In this document: in pieces, positions 1-11,330 of the stretch
How the letters are laid out: each line of letters opens with the position of its first letter
Position numbering within the stretch: position 1 is the stretch's first letter
From: Hydractinia symbiolongicarpus
Lineage: Eukaryota; Cnidaria; Hydrozoa; Anthoathecata; Hydractiniidae
Assembly (NCBI RefSeq): GCF_029227915.1
Contig: NC_079888.1
Span: 14,119,001 to 14,183,000, forward strand
Reading direction: 5' to 3'
DNA: 64,000 bases
Position numbers and translations under genes: made by a program
The notes under the pieces: model-generated
The model's database searches: none
Seen by the model: the letters and a program-made list of their open reading frames with translations, nothing else
What the model was told of the DNA's origin: nothing

Positions 1-1029
1 GAAGTTTAAGGCGATTATAAAATGGAAATACAGGTACCTCTCGCTCGAACACTTTCATTATCTCGAACAATTTTTTTGGGTCCCTTATAAAAAACTTCTC
101 TGAGGCTAATTTCTTCAGATAACTCGAACTTTTAATTGGGGAAAGGAAATCAATGACTAAATAAACGTCAGATTCTATTTTTTTTTTAACTTTAATTAAA
201 TCCTGATGTAATATAGATGAATTATGTTGTCTGTAAAGGAAAATTCAATTTACAAGTAACTTGCATGCCTTTTTTATCGCTAAGGTTGTAACTTCTAGCC
301 GTAACTGCTGCCCCACTCTTCAAAAAACCGCTTTAACTCGAAGTACAATCGCATTTTAGAATACATTCGATTCAATAAGAGCTTCGCTTAATTCGAACAT
401 TCGTGAAGTCGAACTATATTTCTCAGTCCCTTGGAGGTTCGAGTTACTGGGAGTTGAATGTTTGTCATGTAATGGAAATGTGTATTTAAAGACAACACGT
501 GTATTTTACAGACTTTAACTTTTAGTATAAATTGATTATGTACATATAATACAAACTATTATTTTCTAATTCACTGCATTTAATCAAAAATAACTTGATT
601 TATTAACTCTTTATAACCTTTGTATACGGGATGCAAGTGAAGTAAATCCGAATAGGTAGTAGTAATCAGACTAGGTAGTTATGCAGTTTGAATATAAAAT
701 TTACAAAAGAATTACAAGAAAATATATAATTATTTTACTCGAAAAATTTCATACTATGGGCGGGTGGGTGGATGTGCAAAACTAACTAACGATGTGTGAT
801 ATTTTCCCGCTTATCCCGCCCTCTTATTTCCTTGTTCACCTCTCAAAGCAAAGGGTACATTGACTGTATCTTATCATACCCCCGGTTATAAGCCTTCAAA
901 TTCATTTATTTTCTAAATCATTACATTCAGTTGAAATTAAATTGACTTATTATCTCCTTATAACCTTTGTATATGGGATACAAGTTATCAGACTAGGTAG
1001 TATGTACCGTCGCAGAGGCAGACGTTTTC
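1..1029. other. AT-rich flank, no gene seen
   Basis: No open frame of note and no recognisable protein fragment. The only structure is a diverged direct repeat, annotated separately, next to the DIRS-like element. Confidence 0.5.
541..1005. repeat. Diverged direct repeat pair flanking the DIRS-like element
   Basis: Two copies of about 100 bases lie near 541-680 and 900-1005. Both contain the string TATAACCTTTGTATA, then GGGAT(A/G)CAAGT, then ATCAGACTAGGTAGT. They sit just past the C-terminal end of the tyrosine recombinase relic. They could be part of the terminal structure of that element, because DIRS elements have split or inverted repeats instead of simple LTRs. This assignment is inferred from position only. 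Confidence 0.5.
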
Positions 1030-1800
1030 CGATTCCTACACTAGAGAAAACGGAAAACAGTGAGTTTGACAATCCTTAACATATCCATCCTTGGCCCTGC
1101 CAGATCTCCATCGGCCATGTCTCTTAAGTAATTTGTCTTTACACCGTAGTTTGCTGCAGTAATTAAATCACCAGATCTTGAGCTACGCAATCCAAAGTCC
1201 TTTGAGTTAATCCGATGTGTTTCGCAGCGTCCAAAACGTTTTCTCTAACGCTTGTGTAAGTTATTAGTTTATTCAACTTACGCAGTTTGTAGATGTGGAG
1301 AGACTTAAAATAAGAGACTGCTCTGAATATGAATTCCTCTGAATCTTCCGCAATTTTACACTGATCGAAGTATTTTCTTAGCAACATAACAGGACATAAA
1401 TTAGTCCCTGTCTTGGCCAAAAACAGCAAATGTCCGTCTCTGTATACGTCGGTTTTGCTTTTCTCTATGAAGATTCCATCTTGGGTATCGTTAAAGAGGA
1501 AGTCGCTTCTTTTGAAGGATGACATCTCACGATATCTCATAAAACCACTATATCCTATTACAATCATAAAAATAGTCCTTTAATTCATTAAGTTGCATTT
1601 ATGTAAACTAAAAAAGATGATAAATCATTTTTAAGAGATCAGATGTTATTGGTTCTTTCTTCTTTGTTAGTTTCGAACATAGCCTCCCATCCGCTTCCAG
1701 CAACATTTTGCACAAACTTAAATCGCAGGAATTTGTGTCCAATAACGAATGCAGATGATTAATTGCATAAAACGAACTTTCTATAGCAGACACGGATGTT
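1030..1800 (-). pseudogene. Tyrosine recombinase relic of the DIRS-like element
   Basis: The core-binding part is open at 1608-1793 (AINHLHSLLD, LLEADGRLCS, KKKEPIT). The catalytic part is at 1163-1567, with GYSGFMRYREMSSFKRSDF, KSKTDVYRDGH and TGTNLCPVMLL. Past a frameshift near 1195 the next frame reads KDFGLRSSRSG, matching the conserved box R (HSLRSG) of the family. Past another shift near 1125 a third frame gives RHGRW and AKDGYVKD, the box H/Y region with the nucleophile tyrosine. All catalytic boxes are therefore recognisable, but spread over three frames, so the gene is dead. The enzyme would have inserted circular element DNA without target duplication. Confidence 0.8.
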
Positions 1801-2235
1801 CCAGATTAATTAACGATATCAGGTAAAGCAATATGTATATTGGCTTTGCGGAAATGCTTCAATTTCTTGGAACTGATACCGCCATGTCTCGAATTGAAGT
1901 TGATAATTACAATGTTTCTTATTTTTACATAGCAGGCAGATATTGTGATAAAGAACGTAAGTCTTGATGGCAAACTGTTAAAAGTAAAGACAAATAATAA
2001 GTCATAACTTCTGACACCCTGCGCCTTTTTAGGTTATGGCACCCTCTGCCTTTTTGAACTTCTGCCATCCTGTCCAATTTTGAATCATATTCTAATTTAC
2101 ATAACTTTCGATTTCGCACCTTGTGCTTTTCTTGTTATCAATGGCACCTTGTGTCTATTTTTTGATGTCCGCTCACCTGTACCATGTGGAATCAATCTTT
2201 AGGACGATTAAATTTCCTTTAACTATCGCGTCCTA

Positions 2236-3600
2236 AAAGGCTGAATCCAGAAACGCCTTGTCTAAGCCAGTTGAAAGTATTGTTATCCTTCTGAGACTAG
2301 CCCAAGAATTGGTTAATTTCCACAAAATTGAAAAAGAAAAACTTGTTAGTAAACAGTCTTTTAAGTTCTTCTTTTTCAATTTTGTCAATGGTTTTAGAAA
2401 TGCGATTTACAGGAGGCACTGGGAAGTTGTATTCATGCACCCAAGATTTAAAAAATGCATCTGCGCCTAAAGATCCTGGGTACAGGAATTTCGAACAGTA
2501 TCTATTTTTTTTATTTTAAATAGTAGCGAAACAATCAATTCTGAAATTGCATTGACTACCTGAAAACATTCTGGACTAGTATCCCTATCGTCGTAATCTA
2601 TAATTTTGAGATTTGATCAGCGTTTTTATTAAGGGATATAAGTATCCAGTTGGTTATAAGATTAATACCATAAGCTCTTGATAATTGAAATACTTTTAAT
2701 GAAATACTTTGTAATTCTGTTTTACTACTCCCAGATGAAATTATTTTATAAGCTGCGTAATTATCAGTAAACCATACCACAGATTTGTACTAAAGTTGTT
2801 CTTTAAATGATTCCAACCCAAACTCTACAGATTTTATTACTCGCCAAGTAGAAGTTTTGTTTCGCTCCAATGAATGAGCATCCTATGACTTTTTAAAGAT
2901 CTAGCGGGTATTATTGCTTTTATTGCTATATCAATAGCGTCAGAAAATATTTCAAAATTTAAAGTTTTCTTATAAACACCGGCAGGTAAGCAATAGAAAA
3001 TTATCTCTAAGAAACATAAGCTTCTTAAGCGTCTCTGGGAAATTGAATATATTGAAGATAGCATCCCATGATAATGTCACTCTAAACAAATTTTGTAGAC
3101 ACGATTTTGCCTGCAATCTTAGCTAATTTTCTTGCAGAGATGTGTGATTGTGTGGGTTGAGATACTTTCAAATAAAGAAAAAACACAGACTTGGAGAATG
3201 TTTGTATCACAATTTAGGGTGAGCCGACTTCTCTTCGTTAACTACAAATCCTGCCTTATACAATAAATAAACGCTAATTTTAACACCCTTGTTGTGCCAA
3301 AAATAACCTAAAGGGCAAAGTAACTTCGTAAAGATTTAGCGAGCTGTTGTCAAACCAAACGGTAATATGGCGAAAACAAAATATTTGATTTCCCCATGAA
3401 TTTTCCACGAAAAAGCTAAGTATGTCTGACGTTTTTTCGTAAATATCTAGATGATGATAACCTTAAGCTCAATTTTTTAAGCAAAATTTCCCTTTTTCGT
3501 AAATTCTTTGAATCACTGCCAGTCATCAAACTTAATGTAGTCCAAAATAACTCGTTTTTCCCCGCGGAATTATGGCTAATGCCTTCGAAACGATTTTGGT
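2236..3600 (-). pseudogene. RT/RNase H relic of the DIRS-like element
   Basis: RT palm pieces are visible at 3200-3600: HHLDIYEK, then SWKIHGEIKYFVFAILPFGLTTAR, here split as SWKIHGEIKYF and AILPFGLTTAR, then KAGFVVNEEKSA. The stretch that should hold the catalytic YxDD between the second and third pieces is deleted: the text runs directly from KISVYL to LYKAGF. RNase H follows at 2590-3064, with SDAIDIA and IHWSETKLLLGE in one frame and WFTDNYAAYKI, SKTELQSISLKVF and NKNADQISK in the next. A third open segment at 2240-2520 carries YPGSLGADAFFKSWVHEYN and VPPVNRI, a conserved stretch between RNase H and recombinase in this family. Several frameshifts and stops show it is not functional. Confidence 0.75.
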
Positions 3601-5502
3601 CTATTTTTCCATAGCAGTTTTTTTTCAGCTTTTATCTTCCTTGCTAGTTCGTCTAAAACATATTCTGATACGGTGTCCGTATAAAATTCAAGAAAAACAA
3701 CTTTGAAACATGTGATGTGGCAAAACACAAATCATGCTAAGCTCCACATAATGGACGCAACGGGTCATCAAATGTTTTAAAAAAAATAATTTTGCTTATG
3801 CACTGCTGACGTCAGTAAAATTCGTACAAACGTCGTCTGTATTGTTCTATTGAATGAGGGATTTTTACAAAGTATAGTAGGATTTAGTATTTAGTAGGAT
3901 TAAAAATTGACAGAGTAATTTCCGCCGACATAGCAAATGCGATATGTCTTCAATGATTCCCGTGAATTCTCCACGAAATGTTATTGTTCTTGCTCTATGT
4001 GGCACACTTTTCTTTATCGCGTTTCAAATTACGCATTCTCTTCATTTTTGTGATCAGAACAGACGATCTTGCATTTACGTAAATGATTACTATGCATATT
4101 ATTTCCTGCCTGAATTATTATCATTACTAAATATTTATTCAGGCTAATCATTTCATACTTTGAAGTCCCGGTTATTACTGTGATTCCTGCCGCGGTATTT
4201 CACACCCATAGTTTTAGTAAGATGACTTGTTACACACACAATTTTAGGTCTAAAAGTTTAGCGTTAGCATTTTTTAGATTGCTTTTCTAATAATTATGCT
4301 TTTAATTCTATAATTATGCTTTAGGTTGATCTAAACGTTTTTGTCGTTGGATTTGTAACTTAAAAGACACTCAACATTTTCATAAAGTAATCATGTTTCT
4401 CGGCTTTTTGTTTCCCACAAAGTCAAGACTATCAACTAAATAAGATATAAAAGCATTTCTTTAAAAAGGGGATCCAATCTTAAGATTATTTATCTACAAA
4501 TTATTTTGCAAATATTTCATCGACTATGTAGCTTCTTTTTCGTATTGAGATCTCTGCTTTGATTTTACTCAACTTTCGCAAAGAAACGAGAGCAGGGTTC
4601 AATAATAGACCAATATAATTAGAGGATAGCCATTTTGAGGCTATCACAGAACAGCCACTTTCCTGATAAAATAATTTTTTCAAATCAATAACAGATACGC
4701 AATACAAACTCAAAAATAACATAGAAATGCATTCGTCAGGGACATTATTATTAGCACAAAGAATAATCTGAGTCTGAGATGCTCAAATGAATAAATACAA
4801 GCTATCCATACTTCAGATGTGGAAGTTTTTAGAAGTCGGGGAGCGAGAGAAAAACCGTACTACATGTCCTTTGTAATGAATACACTAATGTCCAAAACTT
4901 GAATATTTCTATTTTATTTCACTTTGAAGCTTGCGTTTTTAAGATGTTGTTAGTAAATGAAACGAGCGCGTATATATTTTTGTAGATAACGCTATGCTGT
5001 CCTTAACCAACTTATTTCGGATTTTAAAAATCCTTTTTATATGTTTTGTCTTTGTCAATGAAACAGAAATCGGTGTCAAAATGGGTATCTTGAGATAACT
5101 TCTTCCTGCAAATTAATTTGACTCCGTTGAAATTGTCAGTAACTATCAAATCTGTGTTTTCCCACCTAAAGGCTGAAAAGATAAGACAAAAACAACATCG
5201 CTCGCCAAGTATGCCATTATACTGTATAATTAAGCCATACATTAACAACTACTTATGCTTATAATACGAAGAACAAAGAAAGAAATCAAATAATTTTCTA
5301 AACGTTAACTTTGATATAATTTTACTGGTGCATTTACTTAGTGTTGTTAATAGCTTTAAGAAGCAAACAGGATTTGCCTTGGAAAGCTAATGAAATGTGG
5401 TACACAAATCATAATTAACTTTAATAAAATATACTAAATTTCAGCCTAAAATACAAATGACAAATTCTTCAGTAGATAGTCGTTATTTAAAAAACCACAG
5501 AC
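3601..5502. other. Intergenic, no supported gene
   Basis: There are only short chance frames. A CTGACGTCAG palindrome near 3810 resembles the core of the dispersed GACGTCA-containing repeat found elsewhere in the window. I see no exon of the receptor family here apart from the end of gene 1 beginning at 5503. Confidence 0.4.
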
Positions 5503-7937
5503 TTAGGTCTTGGAAGTAAAAGATCTTTGGTCATCTGCTTGACTTATAGCATCTAATATTGGATTAAAGAATTTGGGTTCGTGAGTGTCAGGCATTTCAT
5601 TCTCCGGAGGTTGCTTTAATGTTTCGTCATCACATTCTTCAGATTTTTCACCAATTGGTTCCATGTTAATATTAGCTGAAGTGTAACCATTGTGATAAAT
5701 GTCATACATGTTATTATCACTAGCAATGTCACGGTGGTAACTTGTAGCACGTTTCTGTAGAAGATACATGGAAGTATAACTATACTAAAAACATGTTTTT
5801 TACAACTTCTGTATTTCTCAAACGCTATGTACACAACGCCCTACCTCATTGTTCTTTGCATGAGCAGAATTTCTAAATTAAAACATTAATTTAATGATGA
5901 TAAAAATCATATCAACTGAATAAACCTCGGCCATGCCCAATTTAAATTTTATATCATGGTAAAAAGAATTATACTCATTAAGTTTATGTGTAATTAAGTT
6001 TAATCGTCCACATAAATAGGGATATTAGTCCAATAACAGTCTCTTTATGAGGTTTCACTGGTTGGGCAACAGATCATAAATGTAAATCTGAAAGTCTCTG
6101 TTTGTTTTTACTTTGATAGTGAAACATTCAACAATTCGGGGAAAAGGGAACGAACTTATAAAGCCCTTCTCTAAAATCCCTTTTACTTGCAATATCAATA
6201 CGCTGCTAATCGTGAAATGGGTTTAAGAAGCATTGCCACACTTCAACATCTTTACAAATTTAAATTCACACACGCACACTATTCACGCAAATTAACGTCG
6301 TCTTGTTTAAATTTATATCATTCTCATGCTCTTATTATAAGACAATTAAAAAAATAATCGCATACCTTCTGTTTCTGTAACAAATCAACAGAATGATTAA
6401 AATCAATATGACAAAAATTACACCACCAACTATTGCCATGATCGTACCAAGAGAATCGTCATTTTTATTATTACTACTGATTGGATTTACCAGTGATGTT
6501 TGTGTTGAAGTTTTGGTATTTATTGCTGTTACATAAGTTGTAGAACTTTTCATGTACGTTGGGGTTTTTGCAAAAGTTGTTTCTACTCTTTCGGTTGTTT
6601 TTGTTGTTGTTGTCGTTCTTTCATCTGTTGATGTTGTTACTGAGGGTAACGATGTTGTTATTGCCGCTGATGATGTTGTTGCAGTAGTTGTTATTTCTGT
6701 CCCCGTTGATGTTGTTGATTCTTCTGGTGTTGTTGATGTAGCTGTGATTGTTGTCATTCCTACTGTTGAGTTTTTTGCTGTTGTTACTGAGCTTGATAAT
6801 GTTGTTACTGTTGTTGTTTCTTCACCTTTTGATGTTGTTGTTTCTGCTTTTGTTGTTGCTGATGTCGAGAAAGGTGTTGTCATTGCTGACATAGTAGTGC
6901 TTACTATTGTTGTTGGTGAAGTTCTTGTAGTTGTTGATGTTGTTGAGGTTGATGGTGTTGTTGACGTTGATGTCTTTGATGATGTTGTTGAAGTTGATGG
7001 CGTTGTCAGTGATTTTGTAGACGTTGATCTGGTTGTTGCTTTTGTTGATAATGTTGTTGTCGCTGTTGTTGTAGCATCTGCTTCTGTCGCTGATGAAGTC
7101 AACGTTGCCGATACTGTTGTGTGTGAGGAAGCATCGCTATTTATCGGATCTAGTAAGTTTATAATATTTATACTCTAGTAAACTTTGCTAAACTGTAGTT
7201 TCTTAATATATCAGAAAAGGAAAACGTACATGTTATAATCCCTTCATATTTTACAACCACGCATCTTGTTGTTGAGTGGGGCACAATATTTTGTCCATCT
7301 TTATCCAAACAATTTATAAACAGTTTGATAAGGTATCCATCCCAATGTTTAGTGAAACCTATTTCAACCTAGAAAAAAAAACTGATTAAGACATTGTCTA
7401 ACAAAAACGATCAGGTGATAATATCGACCTACTTACAGATTTTGTTGAATAATTAAATTGATAGCTTAAAGTTTTCTTGATGATTCTTTCACCAATGTCA
7501 GAATTCCACAAAGATGAATTCATGTACTTGTTTTGAACAGCTATTCTTCCCGCGGTGTAATTAGCACATGTTAGATTACCTGAAGGGTGACTCTTCTCAA
7601 GTAATCGGACATTTAATGTGGTTATGTTTGATTTCGGAATGAAACCAGTAAGGTCAGGATTGTCAGAATTAAATTTCCATGTGCAATCTAGAATAATTAG
7701 ATGTGTCTGTTACTGACTTTACATTGTCAATGCAAAAAATACTTACAAATGTAGGTCAATATCGATACCTGTGTGTTCCATACGTGAAATACAGTCCACT
7801 TTCCCTTTTTCTCTTATAACGTAAGTTCCATTATGGCAGGTTTGATTTCTCCAGTTGTCTCCAGATTTGAATCGTTGAAATTGAATTAAGTTAACAGGTA
7901 GTAATCTGGACAGCATTAGTATGTACAAAACCTTCAT
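5503..7937 (-). CDS. Receptor-like family gene 1: signal peptide, Cys-rich ectodomain, Thr-rich stalk, TM, unique tail
   Basis: Six exons modelled: 7769-7937, 7437-7687, 7230-7368, 6366-7149, 5793-5808, 5503-5754. They sum to 1611 bases (536 aa) and all introns are GT-AG. Residues 1-19 look like a signal peptide. The ectodomain (to ~186) has six cysteines in the family pattern, with C-T-W-K-F, GFIPK and KHWDG. A Thr/Ser-rich stalk (~190-415) suggests heavy O-glycosylation. The membrane span is ~420-443 (AIVGGVIFVILILIILL), followed by RNRR, so a type I surface protein is inferred. The tail (83 aa from the last exon) has several tyrosines (SYHRDI, MYDIYHNGY) but no canonical ITIM, unlike its relatives. 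The 16-base microexon is the weakest part: the corresponding exon is 28 bases in genes 2 and 4, and here one A is missing at the homologous acceptor. The downstream acceptor I used restores phase. Function unknown. Confidence 0.72.
6552..7102 (-). repeat. Thr-rich low-complexity stalk of gene 1
   Basis: Dense ACA/ACN threonine codons give runs such as TTTTT, STSTTP and STTPSTST without a fixed period. On the plus strand the same DNA reads as GTTGTT repeats and gives a spurious Val-rich frame. Tracts of this kind are prone to length change by slippage. Confidence 0.8.
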
Positions 7938-9944
7938 GTTTTTGTTGGAATTAAGTGTTTTTCCTACAAGAATTGTATTTTCATTGTTTCAGACAAAAAG
8001 CATTCTTGCTTGGTTAGCTCTCGTTAAACTAGAATTCAGTTTTTTCAGTAAGCGTTATCGCATTCGTTATTCAGTAAACGTATCGCAGATATTCCATTTT
8101 TCCCTTTTTAAATTGTTAGACCGTTAGAGAAATTCAAATATATATTCGCTCTGTTCAATGCTATACCTAAACATTTTTACTTTCCTTAATTTTAAACAAA
8201 TAAATTGTTTAACGACGTTCTTTCAAGAACTTTAAAAATGAATTGTCACTTACAGGGTTTTTGTAGCAAATGTAAAAGTAATACCTTCTTTCGAAGATCA
8301 GGTTTCAATAAAACTTTTATTAACTATTAATGTTACGGTAATTGCCCAAGTCTTTCTGTTTTCTCCTATTTTTAACAAATAGGGAAGGAAGAGTTACTCA
8401 GTATGCCACATCTCACATTCTTTGTTAAAGCTTCAAAGCAATTGATTCTTTAAATTTCTGTTTCGTATTCTTTCGTACCCTCATTGCATTTACAGTAGCA
8501 GATTTTTACTTCTAAAAAGGCTAGTACAGCCTAAGAAAAAGAATTACGAAAATATGCAATTACATATAATTTAACTTTTTAATTTTTAATAATTACGTTT
8601 GAATTGAATGGACGACTTCTTTAATACTTTGTTACATAAACGTAGATCCTAAAACTCCTGTTTTTCAAACTACTTCTAATTTCTAATATTTCTAATAATT
8701 TAAAAAAAAAATAAAAAAAGAGCTTATTGAAATTCCTAATTTTCACAGAAGTCACCATTTTCGCTGTCAAATCATTTTAACATTATAACAAAGGACTTAC
8801 TGTGGGCTTTTGGGCCTGTTCAGAACTGGGAGGAGAAGAGAGCTTTCTAGGCGGAATATATCCTAAGCTGCTTGTGGTTTAGTCATAAAATTGCCAACTC
8901 ACTGCACCTAGATATATATCTGATGATGTCATTTTTAATTGGATATGACCCCACACATAAGAGTAACAAACCTATTTGTATCGTTGTTGTAAAGCACTTT
9001 CTTTTTCGGTATTACTTGTACTATAACTTTTATGCTTTAATTCTTGAAATGATTGTAAAATAAATTGACAAATTAATTTTACACGGAAAAATCAGACTTC
9101 TTGACTTCACTGGACACAAAACTGACGTCATAAAAGTTTCCTAATGATTAAAGTATAAAGAACATTCCTAGCATATATACATAACAATTTTATTAATCTA
9201 AAGTGCTCTTATTTTGGAGAAATACTAAATCGTTCTTAGAGTTCTTGGAGAGTTGTGTACTGTATATTGCCAGTGGCATTGTTTTTATTTTGCACTTGGC
9301 TCCTCTCTGACATTACCAAAAGTTCATATTGCCCATTTTAAGAACATTTTGAGCGATGTAGAAAAAGTGACAATGTCAACAAGTTTTAAGAACATTTTTG
9401 TCTGTTTTCTATAATACTAAATAAGTACGTTATCCTGTGCTAGAATAAGATAAGCTGTTATTTAAAAAAAATTTAAAAACAAAAAAGTGCCTATTTAAGT
9501 AACATGCAAATTTGTTTCTTAGACACGAATATAAAAGTGGTGTTAGCTTTAGATAGCTAAAAGAACGTTACTTTTCAACTACAAAGATTAGGATATAAAA
9601 ATATAATGCTAGTACATAATAAAAACCATCAAGTTGTCCTGGAATTAAAAAGCAAATACCAAATTTTTGGTGCTTTAAGAAATCAGTAATGACAAAGTAA
9701 ACTCATCTTCTGCTCATCGCCATATAAGATATCTTCCACTAAGTTACACTTACTAGGTTACTGTAACTAAGATTTTCCTTTATGTTTATTATAACAACAA
9801 AATATTTTTTACAACGCAGCAATCATGAGTAATAATTTGTCTACAGCTTTTACACAGCGTGGTAAATAACCATGTAGCTTCTGGAGGATTAAAAACAAAT
9901 ATGTTCTATACAAAGATTTCATCTAAGAGCATTTTAAACTTAGA

Positions 9945-9958
9945 CTGAAACGAAACTT
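9945..9958 (-). promoter_or_regulatory. Conserved upstream motif, gene 1 copy
   Basis: CTGAAACGAAACTT on the plus strand (AAGTTTCGTTTCAG in gene sense), about 2 kb upstream of the gene 1 start. Near-identical strings lie upstream of genes 2, 4 and 5. It could be a transcription-factor site, or the acceptor of a 5' noncoding exon because it ends in a pyrimidine-rich CAG. Role inferred from recurrence only. Confidence 0.4.
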
Positions 9959-10984
9959 GTGACAATGAAATCAAAATTGCAGCGATTAATTGTAAAGGAA
10001 AGAACTTTTATTACTTTGATTCATAATCTATTTAAGTCAATATCGTATTAAACACATAGAAATATGAATTAGTATGTTTATTATGTGTGTTAGATAAAAA
10101 CTAGTATGTATTAAGCTGTATGGCGTGTAGTTGGCTAACCTTCTCAAAATAATAGGTTTTAAGAAACTTACATAAAAATCACACATACGAAAGTTTTTAA
10201 GGTATAGAGCTAAACAGGGTATGGCGTATTGCTAAGAAGAGAGTGGTTGTTTTAAGGGGCTTATGTAGTTTTGTACGCTCGGGTTCATGCAAAGAACCTA
10301 GTGACTTGATTTAATAATTTCACCTGTGTAACTCCGATACATTCAGCAAAAAAACTCATTCAACGATTGAGAGAGGTGCAAATAAACGGTACAACTTTAT
10401 TTCCGAAGATAGTTTCCAGTCCTAAAAAATACAACAATAATTAGTACGCACTCTATGGATATTCCCTAGAAGCATTCAGAGACGTTTGCTTGGCGACAAA
10501 GTGTTTTCTACAAAACGTATGATAACAATTTTGTCGTGAGAGCCAATTTTACATTAGTTCAGGAATGCCAGCTTTCATATAATTTATTAATATCTCAATA
10601 ATTAAGTAAGTGGAAAACACTATTTACTAGTAACTAAATGTTATGTGAACTATGTAGATTTTTCATAATAATAAACTTACCCAATTACGCAGAAAACCCA
10701 TAGAATATATCATTGATTTTAATAACATCAAGATTAACCCGTCGATACACAAATAATGTGTTTTTAAAAATTTGTTTACTCGTTGAGTGTATTGTTTACC
10801 GCATGAAACACTGATCAAAAGAATGCCTCAGGTTATTTAGTTAAATCTAAACACAAGATGTCGACACTTCATGGGACACGACGTCGATTGTTTTGTATTC
10901 TAAACTCCGGCTAGCTTTCTCACGTATACGTAGAAGTTGCATTTGCGCAGTTTTTTTGAGCTTATGGTTCCTACCATTCTTTCA

Positions 10985-11330
10985 TTGATGACGCCATTAA
11001 AACACATTTAAACTACAATTTTTCCGTAACCGTTCGTTGAAAGAACACGTTCCCATACATTTTGTGAACAGAGTTTTAAAACCTACACAATAGAGGCAAC
11101 AGATTAACCAAATACCGATATTTCCTTTATATAAACGAGTTGATGACGTCATACCGCAAATCCCAACCCCCTCAATAACTTTTCATAGGCTTGTTCAAAT
11201 TGAATCAACTTGGCACACTTATAGTACGTCACAAAAGGAACAAAATGACAGCTTTAAATTTTAGCTTGTGTCCGCACATTTTCTGTGACGTCATTGAACG
11301 CTTGAAATTTGTTCAAATTGCTCGGACCGT
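10985..11330. repeat. Dispersed GACGTCA-containing repeat, copy 1
   Basis: Shares strings with 25090-25260 (AATTGAATCAA, CACACTTATAGTACGTCA, GGAACAAAATG) and with 27990-28280 (TTGATGACG(T/C)CATTAAAA, AACCGTT, ATACATTTT, AGAGGCAAC). It is a diverged mobile-element fragment with no coding content. Confidence 0.6.

Larger units (their letters stand above)
1030..3600 (-). mobile_element. Degenerate DIRS-like retrotransposon (RT - RNase H - tyrosine recombinase)
   Basis: Reading the minus strand from about 3600 down to 1030, the order is reverse transcriptase, RNase H, a conserved linker and a tyrosine recombinase. This order defines DIRS/Ngaro-type retrotransposons, which integrate with a tyrosine recombinase instead of a DDE integrase. 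The pieces lie in different frames and contain stops, so the copy is dead. The gag-like N-terminal part was not found upstream of 3600. It lies about 2 kb beyond the 3' end of receptor gene 1 and seems unrelated to it. Confidence 0.8.

Noticed and set aside
4501-4722. 73-codon minus-strand ORF with ASKWLSSNYIG
   Set aside because: A faint resemblance to multicopy hypothetical proteins, not enough to support a gene.
5616-5834. 72-codon frame overlapping the gene 1 tail
   Set aside because: It arises by reading through the intron before the last exon in another frame. The family phases favour the tail starting KRATSYHRD.
6552-7178. 208-codon plus-strand Val/Asp-rich frame
   Set aside because: Antisense of the gene 1 Thr stalk. 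ACN-rich DNA reads as GTN on the other strand and stays open for compositional reasons.
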